In this document: positions 16,346 through 24,905 of the stretch, in pieces | Numbering within the stretch: position 1 is the stretch's first letter | Layout of the letters: each line of letters begins with the position of its first letter | Assembly: GCF_003205205.1 (NCBI RefSeq) | Contig: NZ_QJRL01000035.1 | Coordinates: 1 to 45,903 of the forward strand | Length of the DNA stretch: 45,903 bases | Reading direction: 5' to 3' | DNA from: Pseudomonas sp. LB-090624 | GTDB taxonomy: Bacteria; Pseudomonadota; Gammaproteobacteria; Pseudomonadales; Pseudomonadaceae | Position numbers and translations under genes: made by a program | Notes under the pieces: model-generated | Told to the model about the DNA's origin: nothing | Seen by the model: the letters and a program-made list of their open reading frames with translations, nothing else | The model's database searches: none

Positions 16346-18565
16346 ATGAACCAGCCTGTCAGCCACGAACACAAGCACGACCACCACGCCCACGCCCACG
16401 GTTGCTGTGGCGCTGCCGCTGCGTCCGCCACCGTGCAACTTCGCGAAAACCCCAGCAGCCATGCCCGGCTCAGCCGTTTCCGCATCGATGCCATGGACTG
16501 CCCCACCGAACAGACCTTGATCCAGGACAAGCTGGGCAAGCTGGCGGGTATCGAACAGCTGGAATTCAACCTGATCAACCGCGTGCTGGGCGTGCGCCAT
16601 ACCTTGAATGGCACTGCCGATATCGAACGTGCCATCGACAGCTTGGGCATGAAGGCCGAGCCTATTGGCGCCGAGGACGACGGCAGTGCCAATGCGCCGC
16701 AACCTGGCAGAACCCGCTGGTGGCCGCTGGCATTGTCAGGTATTGCCGCGATCACCGCCGAAATCGTGCACTTTTCTGCACTCGCTCCGGAGTGGATGGT
16801 GGCGGCCCTGGCGCTGGTGGCGATCCTCGGTTGCGGCCTTGGCACCTACAAGAAGGGCTGGATTGCCCTGAAAAACCGCAACCTCAACATCAACGCGCTG
16901 ATGAGCATCGCCGTGACGGGTGCGGTACTGATCGGCCAGTGGCCGGAGGCGGCGATGGTGATGGTGCTGTTTACCGTTGCCGAACTGATAGAGGCACGCT
17001 CACTGGACCGCGCGCGCAATGCCATCAGTGGGCTGATGCAATTGACCCCGGACATGGCCACGGTGCAGCAGGGTGATGGCCAATGGCGCGAAGTGGAGGT
17101 GCGTGAAGTGGCCGTCGACGCGTTGGTGCGAGTGCGCCCTGGCGAGCGTATTGGCCTTGACGGTGAAGTGATCAGTGGGCAATCGAGCGTCGATCAGGCA
17201 CCGATCACCGGCGAAAGCCTGCCTGTTGAGAAGGGGGTGGGCGACAAGCTGTTCGCGGGTACCATCAACCAGGCGGGGGCGCTGGAGTTTCGCGTTACCG
17301 CCACTGCCGGGCAATCGACCCTGGCGCGGATCATCAAGGCCGTCGAGCAGGCGCAAGGTGCGCGAGCGCCTACCCAGCGCTTTGTCGATCGTTTCTCGCG
17401 CATCTATACCCCGGCGGTGTTTGCCGTAGCCTTGGCGGTTGCGGTCATCCCTCCGCTGTTCATGGCCGGCGCCTGGTTCGACTGGGTTTATCGCGCCTTG
17501 GTGCTGCTGGTGGTGGCTTGCCCATGCGCCCTGGTGATTTCGACCCCGGTGACCATCGTCAGCGGCCTGGCTGCTGCCGCGCGCAAAGGCATCCTGATCA
17601 AGGGCGGCGTGTACCTGGAAGGCGGCCGTCACCTGGATTACCTGGCCCTCGACAAGACCGGCACCCTCACCCATGGCAAACCGGTACAGACGGATGCCAA
17701 GGTTCTGCAGCCGCTGTTCGAAGATCGGGCGCAGGCCTTGGCCGCCAGCCTGGGCGAGCGCTCGGATCACCCGGTATCCCGCGCCATTGCCCAGTTCGGC
17801 AAGGCGCAGGGCCTGGCCTTTAGCGAGGTTGACGACTTTGCGGCCTTGGCCGGGCGTGGCGTGCGCGGCACCATCGACGGAGAGGTCTACCACCTGGGCA
17901 ATCATCGCCTGGTCGAGGAACTGGGGCTGTGCTCACCTGAGCTGGAGGCCCGCCTGGATGCGCTGGAGCGTCAGGGCAAGACCGTCGTGCTGCTGCTCGA
18001 CCGCTCTGGCCCGCTGGCGCTGTTCGCCGTGGCCGACACGGTCAAGGACAGCAGCCGGCAGGCCATCGCCGAGCTGCATGAGCTGGGTATCAAGACGGTC
18101 ATGTTGACCGGCGACAATCCGCATACCGCCCAGGCCATCGCTGCCGTGGTGGGTATCGATCGCGCCGAAGGCAACCTGCTGCCTGCTGACAAGCTGACAA
18201 GCATTGAGGCTTTGTATGCCCGGGGCCATCGGGTGGGCATGGTCGGTGACGGCATCAACGACGCGCCGGCGCTGGCCCGTGCCGAGATCGGCTTTGCCAT
18301 GGCGGCGGCCGGTACCGATACAGCCATCGAAACTGCCGACGTGGCGCTGATGGACGACGACTTGCGGAAAATCCCTGCCTTCGTCAGGCTGTCGCGCCAA
18401 AGCGCGGCGATCCTCATGCAGAACATCGTTCTGGCGTTGGGCATCAAGGCGATATTCCTGGCGATCACCTTTGCCGGCATGGCCACCATGTGGATGGCGG
18501 TGTTCGCCGACATGGGCGTAAGCCTGCTGGTGGTGTTCAACGGCTTGCGCCTGTTGCGCAAATAG
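16346..18565 (+). CDS. cadA: Heavy-metal P-type ATPase CadA (Cd/Zn/Pb efflux)
   Basis: P1B-type ATPase exporting Cd2+, Zn2+ and Pb2+ across the inner membrane. The 739 residues start at the ATG at 16346, after the promoter; the open frame before it overlaps the operator. The N-terminus is histidine-rich (HEHKHDHHAHAHGCCG), then comes a heavy-metal-associated domain with MDCPTE in place of GMTCxxC. Later features are the actuator motif ITGES, the membrane metal site CPC at 392-394, the phosphorylation site DKTGTLT (Asp436) and the hinge GDGIND (about 634-639). Expression should be induced by metal through CadR. Confidence 0.95.
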   Translation: MNQPVSHEHKHDHHAHAHGCCGAAAASATVQLRENPSSHARLSRFRIDAMDCPTEQTLIQDKLGKLAGIEQLEFNLINRVLGVRHTLNGTADIERAIDSLGMKAEPIGAEDDGSANAPQPGRTRWWPLALSGIAAITAEIVHFSALAPEWMVAALALVAILGCGLGTYKKGWIALKNRNLNINALMSIAVTGAVLIGQWPEAAMVMVLFTVAELIEARSLDRARNAISGLMQLTPDMATVQQGDGQWREVEVREVAVDALVRVRPGERIGLDGEVISGQSSVDQAPITGESLPVEKGVGDKLFAGTINQAGALEFRVTATAGQSTLARIIKAVEQAQGARAPTQRFVDRFSRIYTPAVFAVALAVAVIPPLFMAGAWFDWVYRALVLLVVACPCALVISTPVTIVSGLAAAARKGILIKGGVYLEGGRHLDYLALDKTGTLTHGKPVQTDAKVLQPLFEDRAQALAASLGERSDHPVSRAIAQFGKAQGLAFSEVDDFAALAGRGVRGTIDGEVYHLGNHRLVEELGLCSPELEARLDALERQGKTVVLLLDRSGPLALFAVADTVKDSSRQAIAELHELGIKTVMLTGDNPHTAQAIAAVVGIDRAEGNLLPADKLTSIEALYARGHRVGMVGDGINDAPALARAEIGFAMAAAGTDTAIETADVALMDDDLRKIPAFVRLSRQSAAILMQNIVLALGIKAIFLAITFAGMATMWMAVFADMGVSLLVVFNGLRLLRK

Positions 18566-18574
18566 GGGACGTGC

Positions 18575-19444
18575 ATGCTGAGTGCTGAGCTGAAAGCCTT
18601 CTACATGGTGGCCCGTCTGGGCAGCATCACCCTGGCGGCGAAGAAGCTTGGCCTCAGCCAGCCCACGGTGACCACGCAGATTCGCAACCTGGAGAGCCAG
18701 TACGCCGTGGAGCTGTTTTACCGCGGCGGGCGGCGCCTGGTGCTGAGCGAGGAGGGCGTGCGCCTGCTGCCGATGGTCAAGGCATTGTTGCAGCAGGAGG
18801 CCGACATCGAGTTTGAACTGCGTAACAGCGGCCAGGCTCAGGGCAGCCTGCGCATTGCGGCCACGGCGCCTTACTACATTCTTGACCTGGTGAAGATCTA
18901 CCGCGAACGCCTGCCGCAGGTGGAAGTGGCGGTAGAGATCGGCAACTCGCAGCAAGTGCTGGAGATGCTCGAGGACTACCGGGTGGATATCGCCGCCTCG
19001 TCGCAATTGCTGGAAGACGCCCGGCTGGTGCGGCGGGTGCTGGGCATTGACCCGTTGGTGGTGGCGGTGCACCGCAATCATCCGCTGGCGCGTCGGCAAG
19101 CGGTGTCGATCGAAGTGGTGGCCGGGCATTGCCTGCTGATGCGCGAGAAAGGCTCGACCACGCGCAAGCTGACTGAGCAGATGTTGCAGGCGGCCGGGGT
19201 CGAGGCAGGGACTGTGCTGGAAATTGGCAGCCGCGAGTCGATCCGCGAGGCGGTACTGCGCAACATCGGCATCAGCGTGATAGCCCGGCATGAAGTGCCG
19301 CACAACCCGGAGCTGCGGGTGCTGGCGCTGGAGAATGCACCGGTGATGCACGAGTACCTGTATTGCCTGAAAGAACGACGCCAAGCCCGGTTACCGGCGG
19401 CATTTCTGGGGGTGGCGCAGGAAGTGGCCGGTTCGCACCTCTGA
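18575..19444 (+). CDS. LysR-family transcriptional regulator
   Basis: A 289-residue LysR regulator. The N-terminal winged helix-turn-helix is at about residues 1-60 (LGSITLAAKKLGLSQPTVTTQIRNLE) and the C-terminal periplasmic-binding-like effector domain at about 90-289. It begins 9 bp after cadA with GGGGAC upstream, so it may be partly read from cadA. It lies 146 bp before the ABC transporter operon on the same strand. LysR regulators of this kind often accompany 2-aminoethylphosphonate uptake or use genes, so the transporter is its likely target, but this is inferred from position. Confidence 0.88.
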   Translation: MLSAELKAFYMVARLGSITLAAKKLGLSQPTVTTQIRNLESQYAVELFYRGGRRLVLSEEGVRLLPMVKALLQQEADIEFELRNSGQAQGSLRIAATAPYYILDLVKIYRERLPQVEVAVEIGNSQQVLEMLEDYRVDIAASSQLLEDARLVRRVLGIDPLVVAVHRNHPLARRQAVSIEVVAGHCLLMREKGSTTRKLTEQMLQAAGVEAGTVLEIGSRESIREAVLRNIGISVIARHEVPHNPELRVLALENAPVMHEYLYCLKERRQARLPAAFLGVAQEVAGSHL

Positions 19445-19590
19445 CAGCCCCAGCGTGACTGCCGGCGATCGTGCCCACCAAGGCCAATACAAAATCTGCC
19501 TATACCACTATCACCCGCTTTTGCCTTTACGCCACAGAACGTTCGCACAGCCTTCCTAGCATGGGCCCATCTCTTCGATGAGGCCTTGCC

Positions 19591-20649
19591 ATGCACTCCA
19601 CCACCTCCGGCGCACCGATGAAAGTGCGCAATATCCACAAGCGCTTCGGTGCTTTCACTGCGCTCAACGATGTCTCGCTGGACATCGCCGCCGGCGAACT
19701 GGTGTGCCTGCTCGGCCCATCCGGCTGTGGCAAGACCACGCTGCTGCGCTGCATCGCCGGCCTGGAGCGTCAGGACCGCGGCACGCTGTATATCGGTGAG
19801 CGGGATATCTCCGAGCTGCCGCCCCAGGCGCGTGACTACGGCATCCTGTTTCAGTCCTATGCGCTGTTTCCCAACCTGACGGTCGAGGCCAACATCGCCT
19901 ACGGCCTGACCGGCAGGGGCCGCGAGCAGGCCCGCCAGCGGGTGGCGGAAATGCTCGAACTGGTAGGTCTTTGCGGTAGCGAAAAGAAATACCCGGGCCA
20001 GCTTTCCGGCGGCCAGCAGCAGCGCGTGGCCCTGGCCCGGGCATTGGCGCCGGCACCTTCGCTGCTGCTGCTCGACGAGCCGATGTCGGCGCTTGACGCC
20101 CGGGTGCGTGAGCATTTGTGCAGCGAACTGCGTCAGCTGCAACGCCAGTTGGGCATTACCACGCTGATGGTGACCCATAACCAGGACGAGGCGATGCTGA
20201 TGGCCGACCGCATTGCGGTGATGAACAACGGCCAGGTCGAGCAGTACGCCACCCCGCAGGAAATCTACGACCAGCCAGCCACGCCGTTCGTGGCCGAGTT
20301 CGTCGGCCAAGGCAACTGGCTGCCGTTCCAGCGCAGCGGTGACAGCCATGCCCTGGTCGGCGGCCTGAACATGCGCCTGGCCCCGGACTCGGCCCAGGCC
20401 AGCAGCGGGAGGCTGTTCTGCCGCCCGGAGGCAATCACGGTCAACCCGGCGGTGCACGAAGAAAACCTGTTCCCGGCCAAGGTCCGCGAGATTACCTTCC
20501 TGGGTAACCGCTGCCGCATGAGCTTCGAACTCAAGGCCCTGCCAGGCCATTCCCTGATGGCCGAGCTGTCCCCCGAGGCAATGCCGCGCCTGGGCTCGCA
20601 GGATATCTGGGTGGTGCTGCCGCCGCAGAGCCTCCAGGTGTTTGCCTGA
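19591..20649 (+). CDS. Putative 2-aminoethylphosphonate ABC transporter, ATP-binding protein
   Basis: A 352-residue ATPase of the Fe3+/spermidine/AEP importer class. The Walker A is GPSGCGKTTLLR near residue 48, the signature LSGGQQQRVALARAL near 135, Walker B LLLLDEPMSALD, and the switch histidine is in VTHNQDEA. The last ~120 residues form the TOBE/regulatory domain. It is the first gene of a three-gene operon; the permease starts 1 bp after its stop. The phosphonate assignment comes from the fused two-permease architecture of the next gene and the binding protein type. An iron or polyamine substrate is the main alternative. Confidence 0.82.
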   Translation: MHSTTSGAPMKVRNIHKRFGAFTALNDVSLDIAAGELVCLLGPSGCGKTTLLRCIAGLERQDRGTLYIGERDISELPPQARDYGILFQSYALFPNLTVEANIAYGLTGRGREQARQRVAEMLELVGLCGSEKKYPGQLSGGQQQRVALARALAPAPSLLLLDEPMSALDARVREHLCSELRQLQRQLGITTLMVTHNQDEAMLMADRIAVMNNGQVEQYATPQEIYDQPATPFVAEFVGQGNWLPFQRSGDSHALVGGLNMRLAPDSAQASSGRLFCRPEAITVNPAVHEENLFPAKVREITFLGNRCRMSFELKALPGHSLMAELSPEAMPRLGSQDIWVVLPPQSLQVFA

Positions 20650-20650
20650 G

Positions 20651-22375
20651 ATGGCCGCGCCAATGTCCCTGCCGTTGAGCCAGGCCAAAGCCACGCCGCG
20701 TGCTGGCGTCGCCCTGGGTGACCAGTTGTTCGTCGTCGGCGGCAAGAGCCTGCTGCTGATTCTTCTGGTGCTGGCAGTGTTGCTGCCGCTGTTGGCGATC
20801 TTCTGGCGAGGCTTCAGTGCTGAAGCAGGGCAGGGCGGCGGCCTGCTGGCGGCCCGTGAACTGTTCGCCAGCGACACTTTCCACTGGTTGCTCGGCAACA
20901 GCCTGTCGGTGGCCCTCACCGTCGCGGCCATCGTGGTGCCGCTGGCCTACCTGTTTGCCTATGCCCTGCAACGTACGCTGATCCCGGCCAAAGGCCTGTG
21001 GCGGGGGATATCGCTGCTGCCGCTGCTGGCGCCGTCGATGCTGCCGGCCATTGCCCTGGTCTATTTGTTCGGCAACCAGGGGCTGTTGCGTGGCTTGTTC
21101 AGCGACAACATCTACGGCTTCTGGGGCATCGTGCTGGGCGAGGCCATCTACACCTTCCCGCATGCGCTGATGATCCTGCTGTCGGCGCTGTCGCTGGCGG
21201 ATGCCCGGCTGTTCGATGCAGCTTCCAGCATGGGGGCTGGGCCAGGCCGGGCGTTCACCAGCATTACCTGGCCAGCCACGCGCCAGGCGGTGTTCGCCGC
21301 ATTCTGCCTGGTCTTCACCCTGACCATCACCGATTTCGGGGTCCCGGTTGTGGTCGGTGGCGACTATCAGGTGCTGGCACTGGAAGCCTACAAGGCGGTG
21401 GTCGGCCAGCAACAGTTCGGGCGTGGTGCGCTGATCGGCATGGTGCTGTTGATCCCGGCACTGTTCAGCTTCAGCGTCGATGCCTGGCTGCGTCGGCGCC
21501 AGGGCGAGGCCATGAGCGGACGCGCCCAGGTGTTCGAGCCCAAGCCGTCGCGCGGCCGTGATGCCTGCTTCCTGGCGATTGTGCTGCTGGTGTGTGCGGC
21601 GCTGCTGCTGGTGATTGGCATGGCCGTGTATTCCTCGCTGGTCACTTTCTGGCCCTATAACCTTTCATTGTCGCTGCGCCATTACCTGTTCGAGGACACC
21701 GCAGGCGGCGGCTGGCTGGCTTATCGCAACAGCGTGACCATGGCAATCTGCACCGCGCTGATCGGCAGTATCCTGATCTTCACCGGTGCCTACCTGATGG
21801 AGAAGACCCAAGGCCAGCGGCTGCTCAACCAGGCATTGCGCCTGCTCAGCTTCATCCCCATGGCCGTGCCTGGGCTGGTGCTGGGGCTGGGTTACGTTTT
21901 TTTCTTCAACCTCAACGGTAATCCGTTGCATGTGCTGTACGGCGGCATGGGGCTTTTGGTGGTGTGCACCGTCGCCCACTACCTGACAACCGCGCAGATG
22001 ACCGCAACCACCGCGCTGCGCCAGCTCGACGGCGAGTTCGAGGCCGCCGCCCTGTCGCTGAAGGCGCCGTTGTACAAGCATTTTTTGCGGGTGACCTTGC
22101 CGATCTGCCTGCCGGCCCTGCTGGACATCATCCGCTACCTGTTCGTCTCGGCGATGACCACCGTGTCGGCAGCGATTTTCCTGTATAGCCCCGACACCCT
22201 CCTGGCCGCCGTTGCCGTGCTGAACATGGACGACGCCGGCAACGTTGGGGGTGCCGCAGCCATGTCCACCTTGATCCTGCTGACCAGTGCCGGCGCTTCA
22301 CTGCTGCTGGCCGCAGCCTCACGCGGCCTGTTGCGCCGCTCCCAAGCCTGGCGCCAACGCGCCGCGACCGTCTGA
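20651..22375 (+). CDS. Putative 2-aminoethylphosphonate ABC transporter, permease (fused double permease)
   Basis: A 574-residue inner-membrane protein made of two fused binding-protein-dependent permease modules, about 12 helices in all. An EAA-type loop appears in each half: DAASSMGAGPGRAFTSITWP around residue 190 and EAAALSLKAPLYKHFLRVTLP around residue 475. The ATG at 20651 follows the ATPase stop TGA (20647-20649) by one base, so translation is probably coupled. One gene encoding both halves is typical of the PhnU2-like and AfuB-like permeases. It lies 18 bp before the binding protein gene. Confidence 0.83.
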   Translation: MAAPMSLPLSQAKATPRAGVALGDQLFVVGGKSLLLILLVLAVLLPLLAIFWRGFSAEAGQGGGLLAARELFASDTFHWLLGNSLSVALTVAAIVVPLAYLFAYALQRTLIPAKGLWRGISLLPLLAPSMLPAIALVYLFGNQGLLRGLFSDNIYGFWGIVLGEAIYTFPHALMILLSALSLADARLFDAASSMGAGPGRAFTSITWPATRQAVFAAFCLVFTLTITDFGVPVVVGGDYQVLALEAYKAVVGQQQFGRGALIGMVLLIPALFSFSVDAWLRRRQGEAMSGRAQVFEPKPSRGRDACFLAIVLLVCAALLLVIGMAVYSSLVTFWPYNLSLSLRHYLFEDTAGGGWLAYRNSVTMAICTALIGSILIFTGAYLMEKTQGQRLLNQALRLLSFIPMAVPGLVLGLGYVFFFNLNGNPLHVLYGGMGLLVVCTVAHYLTTAQMTATTALRQLDGEFEAAALSLKAPLYKHFLRVTLPICLPALLDIIRYLFVSAMTTVSAAIFLYSPDTLLAAVAVLNMDDAGNVGGAAAMSTLILLTSAGASLLLAAASRGLLRRSQAWRQRAATV

Positions 22376-22393
22376 CCTGTAAGGAATCTACCC

Positions 22394-23419
22394 ATGTACA
22401 AGCACCTTGCACTTGCCGCTGCCGCTTCCGCCGTGTTCAGCCTGCAGGCGTCGGCCGCCGATACCCAGCTGACGGTCTACACCGCGCTGGAAGCCGAACA
22501 GCTGAAGACCTACAAGCAGGCCTTCGAGAAGGCCAACCCGGATATCGAGATCAAGTGGGTACGTGATTCCACCGGCATCATCACCGCCAAGCTGCTGGCA
22601 GAAAAAGAGCGCCCGCAGGCCGATGCGGTGTGGGGCCTGGCGGCATCCAGCCTGGCCATCCTTGACCAGGGCGGCATGCTCGAAGCCTATGCACCCAAGG
22701 ACTTGGGCAAGATCGCGCCCAATTACCGCGATGCTGCCAACCCGCCGGCCTGGGTCGGTATGGACGTCTGGGCCGCGACCATCTGCTTCAACACCATCGA
22801 GGCCGAAAAGCAGGGCCTGAGCAAGCCGGTGAGCTGGCAGGACCTGACCAAGCCCGAGTACAAGGGCAAGATCGTCATGCCCAACCCGGCCTCATCGGGT
22901 ACCGGCTTCCTGGATGTAAGTGCCTGGTTGCAGACCTTTGGCGAGCCGCAGGGTTGGGCGTACATGGATGCGCTGCACCAGAACATCGGCCAGTACGTAC
23001 ACTCGGGCTCCAAGCCGTGCAAGCTGGCGGCGGCGGGCGAGTTCCCGATCGGTATTTCGTTCGAATACCCGGCCGTGCAGCTCAAGCGCCAGGGTGCGCC
23101 GCTGGATATCGTGCTGCCCAAGGAAGGCCTGGGTTGGGAGATCGAAGCGACTGCCGTGATCAAAGGGTCGCCCAAGGCGGATGCGGCCAAGCGCCTGGCG
23201 GATTTCTCGGCCAGCCCGGCGGCCATGGAGTTGTACAAGCAAAACTTCGCGGTATTGGCTGCGCCGGGGGTTGCCAAGCCACAGACCGAGTTGCCGGCGG
23301 ACTATGAGCAGCGGTTGATCAAGAATGACTTTGCCTGGGCCTCGAAGAACCGTGACCAGATCCTGGCCGAGTGGCGCAAGCGCTATGACGGCAAGTCGGA
23401 GAAGGTGGCAGCGCAGTGA
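22394..23419 (+). CDS. Putative 2-aminoethylphosphonate ABC transporter, substrate-binding protein
   Basis: A 341-residue periplasmic binding protein of the extracellular solute-binding family 1 / AfuA-PhnS2 type. The signal peptide runs to about residue 21 (LALAAAASAVFSLQASA, cleavage before ADTQL). The mature part starts with TQLTVYTALEAEQLKTYKQAF, typical for this family, followed by NPDIEIKWVRDSTGIITAKLLAEK. It completes the importer operon. No phnW, phnX or other phosphonate catabolic gene lies nearby, so degradation must be encoded elsewhere. The ligand cannot be fixed from sequence. Confidence 0.83.
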   Translation: MYKHLALAAAASAVFSLQASAADTQLTVYTALEAEQLKTYKQAFEKANPDIEIKWVRDSTGIITAKLLAEKERPQADAVWGLAASSLAILDQGGMLEAYAPKDLGKIAPNYRDAANPPAWVGMDVWAATICFNTIEAEKQGLSKPVSWQDLTKPEYKGKIVMPNPASSGTGFLDVSAWLQTFGEPQGWAYMDALHQNIGQYVHSGSKPCKLAAAGEFPIGISFEYPAVQLKRQGAPLDIVLPKEGLGWEIEATAVIKGSPKADAAKRLADFSASPAAMELYKQNFAVLAAPGVAKPQTELPADYEQRLIKNDFAWASKNRDQILAEWRKRYDGKSEKVAAQ

Positions 23420-23466
23420 TTGGGTGAGGCTGGTGTGTGTCCGCCTTGAGGTTTTTGTCGCCTGTT

Positions 23467-23498
23467 AGATCGAGCGCCGCCCGCGCGGCGCTCGATCT
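23467..23498. terminator. Strong bidirectional hairpin after the ABC operon
   Basis: AGATCGAGCGCCGC at 23467-23480 pairs perfectly with GCGGCGCTCGATCT at 23485-23498 around a 4-base loop. It lies between the ABC operon and the convergent GTPase gene. It lacks a U tract on either side. Confidence 0.7.
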
Positions 23499-23540
23499 CA
23501 CAGGTGACACCTCCTTCAAGGCATGCACCTCGCATCCCCC

Positions 23541-24905
23541 TCAAATCTGCGAAACCAGTGCCTCCAGCTGTTCCTGTCGCTCAGCCTGATTCAGCTTCGC
23601 CCCAGGATTCAGGGTGGACCACTGCGGATGCGCCCGCGCTTTGACCAGCGCCTCTGGCAACTTGCCCTCGCGCCAGGTCTTTTCATCCAGCTCACCCAGC
23701 CTGATGCTGTCCTGCGCCGCATGCCCGCGGCTATCCAGCGCCACCATCAACTGCTGCTGACGCAACGCCAGCAAGCGCAATACGGTGTCGTCAACGGTCA
23801 GTTCCCGCTTGCCCTTGAGCTTGCCCATCAACCGCGCGCCATAATTGCGTGCTGTTTGCAGCGCGCCACCGGCTATTGCCCCCGCCAGCGCTGCCGCGCC
23901 CAAGGTAAGCCCTCCAACCAGCAGATCGACCCCGGCCCCGGCCGCAGCCCCCGCCGCCACGCCGCTGCCCAGGCGCACGCCCAGCAGTTTCAAGGTCTCG
24001 GGATTGAACAGGTCATCGCCCCAGCGGCCATCCAGCAATGGCAGGTCGTTGGCATGAGCATCCTCGCGGCGGAAGGCATAGAGCTTGAGCAAGGCTTCGA
24101 CGCAACGCTGTTCACGGTGGCGTATGTCTTGGCGCAACGCTTCGATCGCCCGGGCTTCGGCAACTGGCTCGGCCTCGACGCTACGCCGGCAGGCGGCGCA
24201 GTCCAGCAACAGCTCGGCAATCAGGCGCTTGCCGCTGTGCTGGCGGGCCAGGCGCTGCGCCTGTTGGTCGTCGATCAGCCGCTGCAGCGCAGGGCGGGCG
24301 TTTTCCAGCAGCAGGGCCAGGCTTTCGTACAAGCGGCGCTCGCCATCCTCTGGCGGGGCCACGCTGTCGAACCGCACCAATGCGTGAAGCCCAAGCCGTG
24401 CAAGGGCTTCACGCCATTGCGGCTCGCGGTGCTGGTGGCTGGCGACGAAGTTGAGCACTGGTAACAATGGCTTGCCGCAACTGGCCAGCACTTCCAGTTC
24501 GTCACGATATTTGGCCAGCACCGGCTCGCGTGCATCGATCACATACAAGCCGGCATCGCTGGCCAGCAACTGGCGCAGCACTTTGGCCTCCTGTTCGAAT
24601 CGCTGGCGCGCTTCGCTGCCCTGCAAAAAACGCTCGAGACGGGCCGGACCGTCCAGGCGCTCGCCCGGGCGCTCCAGGCGTTCGAGGTAGTCGAGCAGGG
24701 CAATGGCGTCCTCCAGGCCCGGCGTGTCGTAAAGCTCCAGCAAGGGTTCGCCGTCCACTGAAAGCCGCGCGCCTTCGACATGGCGAGTGGTACTGGGGCG
24801 GTGGGATACTTCGCCAAAGCCGACGTCGCGGGTCAGGGTGCGCAGCAGCGAGGTCTTGCCGACGTTGGTGTGGCCGACCACGGCCAGTTTCAGTGGCTCA
24901 GTCAT
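23541..24905 (-). CDS. GTPase with DUF3482 domain
   Basis: A 454-residue protein starting MTEPLKLAVVGHTNVGKTS. GGAG lies 7 bases before the ATG at 24905, which is preferred over the ATG six bases upstream. The small-GTPase domain is at about residues 1-200: P-loop GHTNVGKTS at 11-19, switch I STTRHVE, and G3 DTPGLED. The usual NKxD is replaced by NFVAS, so base recognition may be unusual. A DUF3482 region follows with a glycine/alanine-rich hydrophobic stretch (VAAGAAAGAGVDLLVGGLTLG) that may insert into or touch the membrane. It overlaps the upstream DUF2868 gene by 8 bp (ATGACTGA). Function unknown; a membrane-remodelling or stress GTPase is a guess. Confidence 0.85.
   Translation of the reverse strand: MTEPLKLAVVGHTNVGKTSLLRTLTRDVGFGEVSHRPSTTRHVEGARLSVDGEPLLELYDTPGLEDAIALLDYLERLERPGERLDGPARLERFLQGSEARQRFEQEAKVLRQLLASDAGLYVIDAREPVLAKYRDELEVLASCGKPLLPVLNFVASHQHREPQWREALARLGLHALVRFDSVAPPEDGERRLYESLALLLENARPALQRLIDDQQAQRLARQHSGKRLIAELLLDCAACRRSVEAEPVAEARAIEALRQDIRHREQRCVEALLKLYAFRREDAHANDLPLLDGRWGDDLFNPETLKLLGVRLGSGVAAGAAAGAGVDLLVGGLTLGAAALAGAIAGGALQTARNYGARLMGKLKGKRELTVDDTVLRLLALRQQQLMVALDSRGHAAQDSIRLGELDEKTWREGKLPEALVKARAHPQWSTLNPGAKLNQAERQEQLEALVSQI

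Noticed and set aside
17933..19384. A 483-codon minus-strand frame antisense to cadA and the LysR gene
   Set aside because: Crosses two well-supported genes on the other strand and shows the Q/H/R-rich shadow pattern.
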